Source: Methylobacterium sp. GXS13 (GTDB lineage: Bacteria; Pseudomonadota; Alphaproteobacteria; Rhizobiales; Beijerinckiaceae). From it: a stretch of 64,000 bases of DNA. The notes beneath the pieces were generated by a model. The model ran no database searches and had not been told where the DNA came from. It saw nothing but the letters and a program-made list of their open reading frames with translations. The position numbers and the translations under genes are program-made. Shown here piece after piece: positions 62,447 to 64,000 of this stretch (positions are counted from its first letter, which is position 1; every line of letters starts with the position of its first letter). The stretch covers positions 62,001-126,000 of the forward strand of contig NZ_LKKO01000091.1 of the NCBI RefSeq assembly GCF_001455965.1, in the 5' to 3' direction.

Positions 62447-62836
62447 TCAGATCGCCTTGTCGAGCAGCGACGCGATCGCCTCGGGCTTGGTCTCGCCGGC
62501 CGAGCGTCCGGTCTCCTGGGTGCCCCTGTAGGTGATGAGCGTGCTCTGCATCGTGGCGCCGAACTGCTTCACCACGTCCTTGCGGCTGTCGAAATCGACG
62601 TCGAACACCTGGAGGTCCTTGAACCTAAGCTCGGCCTCCAGCTTCGCCAGGATGGGTTTCTGCGCGGCACAGGTCGTGCACCAGGGGGCGGTGATGTGGA
62701 CGAGGATCGGCTTGCCGGCCTTCTGGGCCGCCTCGAAGGCGGCGGGCGTATAGGTCTTCTCGGCGGCGATCGCGCCGGTGCCGAACAGCAGGGGGGCGGA
62801 GGCGAAGGCGGCGAACAGGATGTGGCGGGCGGTCAT
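62447..62836 (-). CDS. Exported thioredoxin-like protein
   Basis: A 129-residue periplasmic thioredoxin. Signal peptide (LFAAFASAPLLFGTGAIAA), active site APWCTTCAAQKPILAK (CxxC), and DVDFDSRKDVVKQFGA with STLITYRG. GGAGAG precedes the ATG. Partner of the CcdA-like protein, which would keep it reduced. Confidence 0.92.
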   Translation of the reverse strand: MTARHILFAAFASAPLLFGTGAIAAEKTYTPAAFEAAQKAGKPILVHITAPWCTTCAAQKPILAKLEAELRFKDLQVFDVDFDSRKDVVKQFGATMQSTLITYRGTQETGRSAGETKPEAIASLLDKAI

Positions 62837-62867
62837 GGGCGCATCTCTCCGTGTGCGTGCGTGATGG

Positions 62868-63668
62868 TCAGTTGGACGCCTGGGTGATGGCGCGGTCGAC
62901 GTTGACACGGCCCGACCAGTCCTTGGCGCTGTCCTGCCCCTTGAGATCGATCAGCCGGGCGCCGCTGACATCGACGTTCTTGAAGTCCGCGCCCGCGACC
63001 GTGGCGCCGGTGAGGTTCGCCCCGGACAGGTCCGAGCCCATCAGCACCACGTTGGTCAGGTCGGCATCCTTGAGGTCGGCGTATTCCAGTCGCGACCGGC
63101 CGAGATTGGCCCCCTTCAGGTTCGCGCCCGCAAGGTTCACCGAGGTGAACACCGCCCGCATCAGGCCCATGGATTGGTTCTTGATATCGGCGCCGCCCTT
63201 CAGATCGACCAGTGTCGCCCCGCTCATATTGGCGCCCTTGAAATCGCCGATCGGCATGGAGCGGCTGAGATCGGCGCCGGTGAGGTTGGCGTCGCGGGCG
63301 GTGATCCCGAACATCTTCGTGTCCGCGAGCTTGGCGCCGGACAGGTCGGCCTTCAGGAACCAAGCCTGTTCGAGATTCGCCCCGCTGAGATCGGCACCGC
63401 GCAGGTTGGTCTTGTTCAGCCGCGCCGTCCGCAGATTGGCACCGCGGAGGTTCAACCCCGACAGGTCGAGGCCGGACAGCGCCTTGTCGTGCAGGTCGAT
63501 CGGCTTGCCGTCGGCGGTCTTGATCAGCGCCTCGACGTCGGCGCGGCTCATCTCGGCTTTGGTCATCGCCGGCGAGGCCATGTCAGCGCCAAGCAGCAGA
63601 TCCTGCTCAGCAGCGGCGGGGCCGGCGGCGAGGGCGGCCAGCATGAAGCTCAGGGCGAGGCGGCGCAT
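62868..63668 (-). CDS. Exported pentapeptide-repeat protein
   Basis: A 266-residue exported protein. Signal peptide (LALSFMLAALAAGPAAA), then many A(D/N)LxX-type repeats (for example LSGLDLSGLNLRGANLRTA, LTGADLSRSMPIGDFKGANM, TNVVLMGSDLSGANLTGATV), which stack into a right-handed beta-helix. It lies 31 bp upstream of the thioredoxin gene on the same strand, so the three genes may be one operon. Function unknown. Confidence 0.88.
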   Translation of the reverse strand: MRRLALSFMLAALAAGPAAAEQDLLLGADMASPAMTKAEMSRADVEALIKTADGKPIDLHDKALSGLDLSGLNLRGANLRTARLNKTNLRGADLSGANLEQAWFLKADLSGAKLADTKMFGITARDANLTGADLSRSMPIGDFKGANMSGATLVDLKGGADIKNQSMGLMRAVFTSVNLAGANLKGANLGRSRLEYADLKDADLTNVVLMGSDLSGANLTGATVAGADFKNVDVSGARLIDLKGQDSAKDWSGRVNVDRAITQASN

Positions 63669-63853
63669 CGGTTCACTCCCATCGGGTGCCGTGCAGGGCC
63701 GGCGCCCGTATCGTGTTCGTTGTGTCACGATGCTATGCCGAGTTGCTGCACCCGGTCGGTGACCCAGGTCACACAAGTCCGGCGCGGCGGGAGAAAAACG
63801 CAACGCGAGCCGGACGATCAGCCCGTCGTCACGGCCGGAAGGCGACGCCAGAC

Positions 63854-64000
63854 ATGACGGACGCGCAGAAGGTCGAGCGCTGGATCGACCGATTTCCGCT
63901 CATCCAGGCCCTCAGCCCGGCGCATCTGCAGCTCGCTCGGGGAACCGTGCAATTCCCGGTGCTGGAGGCCGGCGCCATTGCTTACGAGCTGGATGGCGAA
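63854..64000 (+). CDS. Crp/Fnr-family regulator, N-terminus only
   Basis: 49 residues are visible before the window ends: MTDAQKVERWIDRFPLIQAL then SPAHLQLARGTVQFPVLEAG, the beginning of a cyclic-nucleotide-binding-like sensor domain. The DNA-binding part lies outside. It is divergent from the pentapeptide operon across 185 bp; control of that operon is possible but not shown. Confidence 0.8.
   Translation, partial: MTDAQKVERWIDRFPLIQALSPAHLQLARGTVQFPVLEAGAIAYELDGE

Overview
The window is about 70% GC, with dense, mostly short, divergently arranged operons and typical alphaproteobacterial content. A two-piece (circularly permuted) tmRNA, an alphaproteobacterial-type SspB, IalB-like and DUF4169 proteins, an HWE-type histidine kinase and a GGAAC-N17-CGTT (EcfG-like) promoter all point to Hyphomicrobiales, most probably Methylobacterium/Methylorubrum. 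The genus is an inference; no marker is decisive alone. No phage, transposase, conjugation gene or CRISPR array is visible. This is chromosomal backbone carrying small accessory genes and intergenic repeats.

Layout. 1-12.4 kb: truncated RND pump, TerB-like protein, CstA with its small partner, a beta-hydroxyacid dehydrogenase, NodU/CmcH-type carbamoyltransferase, NhaA, a DUF4926/DUF6883 pair, a TlpA-like thioredoxin and argH. 12.4-23 kb: many small or secreted proteins of unknown role, a P-loop kinase-like protein, HAD phosphatase, short LOV photoreceptor, msrA, a cluster of small exported proteins including a divergent paralogous pair, mepA and a PRC-barrel protein behind an EcfG-like promoter. 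23-36 kb: ParBc_2 protein, RHH/DUF4169/fumC, cytochrome P450, a frameshifted small membrane gene, sspB beside ssrA (adaptor beside the source of the tag it recognises), CPBP protease, thyA-folA, hflK-hflC-degP (membrane and periplasmic protein quality control). 36-48 kb: serB and miaA (divergent, nearly overlapping), murJ, superoxide dismutase, HWE histidine kinase, trmB, metK and an XRE regulator.

48-64 kb: a tRNA-Arg(CCU) gene split by a 261-nt group I intron, SNase-like and M48 lipoprotein genes, GST, a decayed EamA gene, a PaoABC-like molybdenum hydroxylase operon, M20 peptidase, orphan ParA, a royal-jelly-family protein, an MEKHL/PAS protein, thioredoxin-CcdA and pentapeptide genes, and the start of a Crp/Fnr regulator.

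The strongest observations are the group I intron, whose guide pairing, P7 and exon junctions can be read directly; the permuted tmRNA with tag ANDTFAPVAVAA; two identical parS-like 16-mers 10.3 kb apart; a run of 12 C inside miaA; a C7 run that breaks a small membrane gene; and a repeat family found three times just downstream of genes in the same orientation. I did not find a convincing new multi-gene defence or mobile system.
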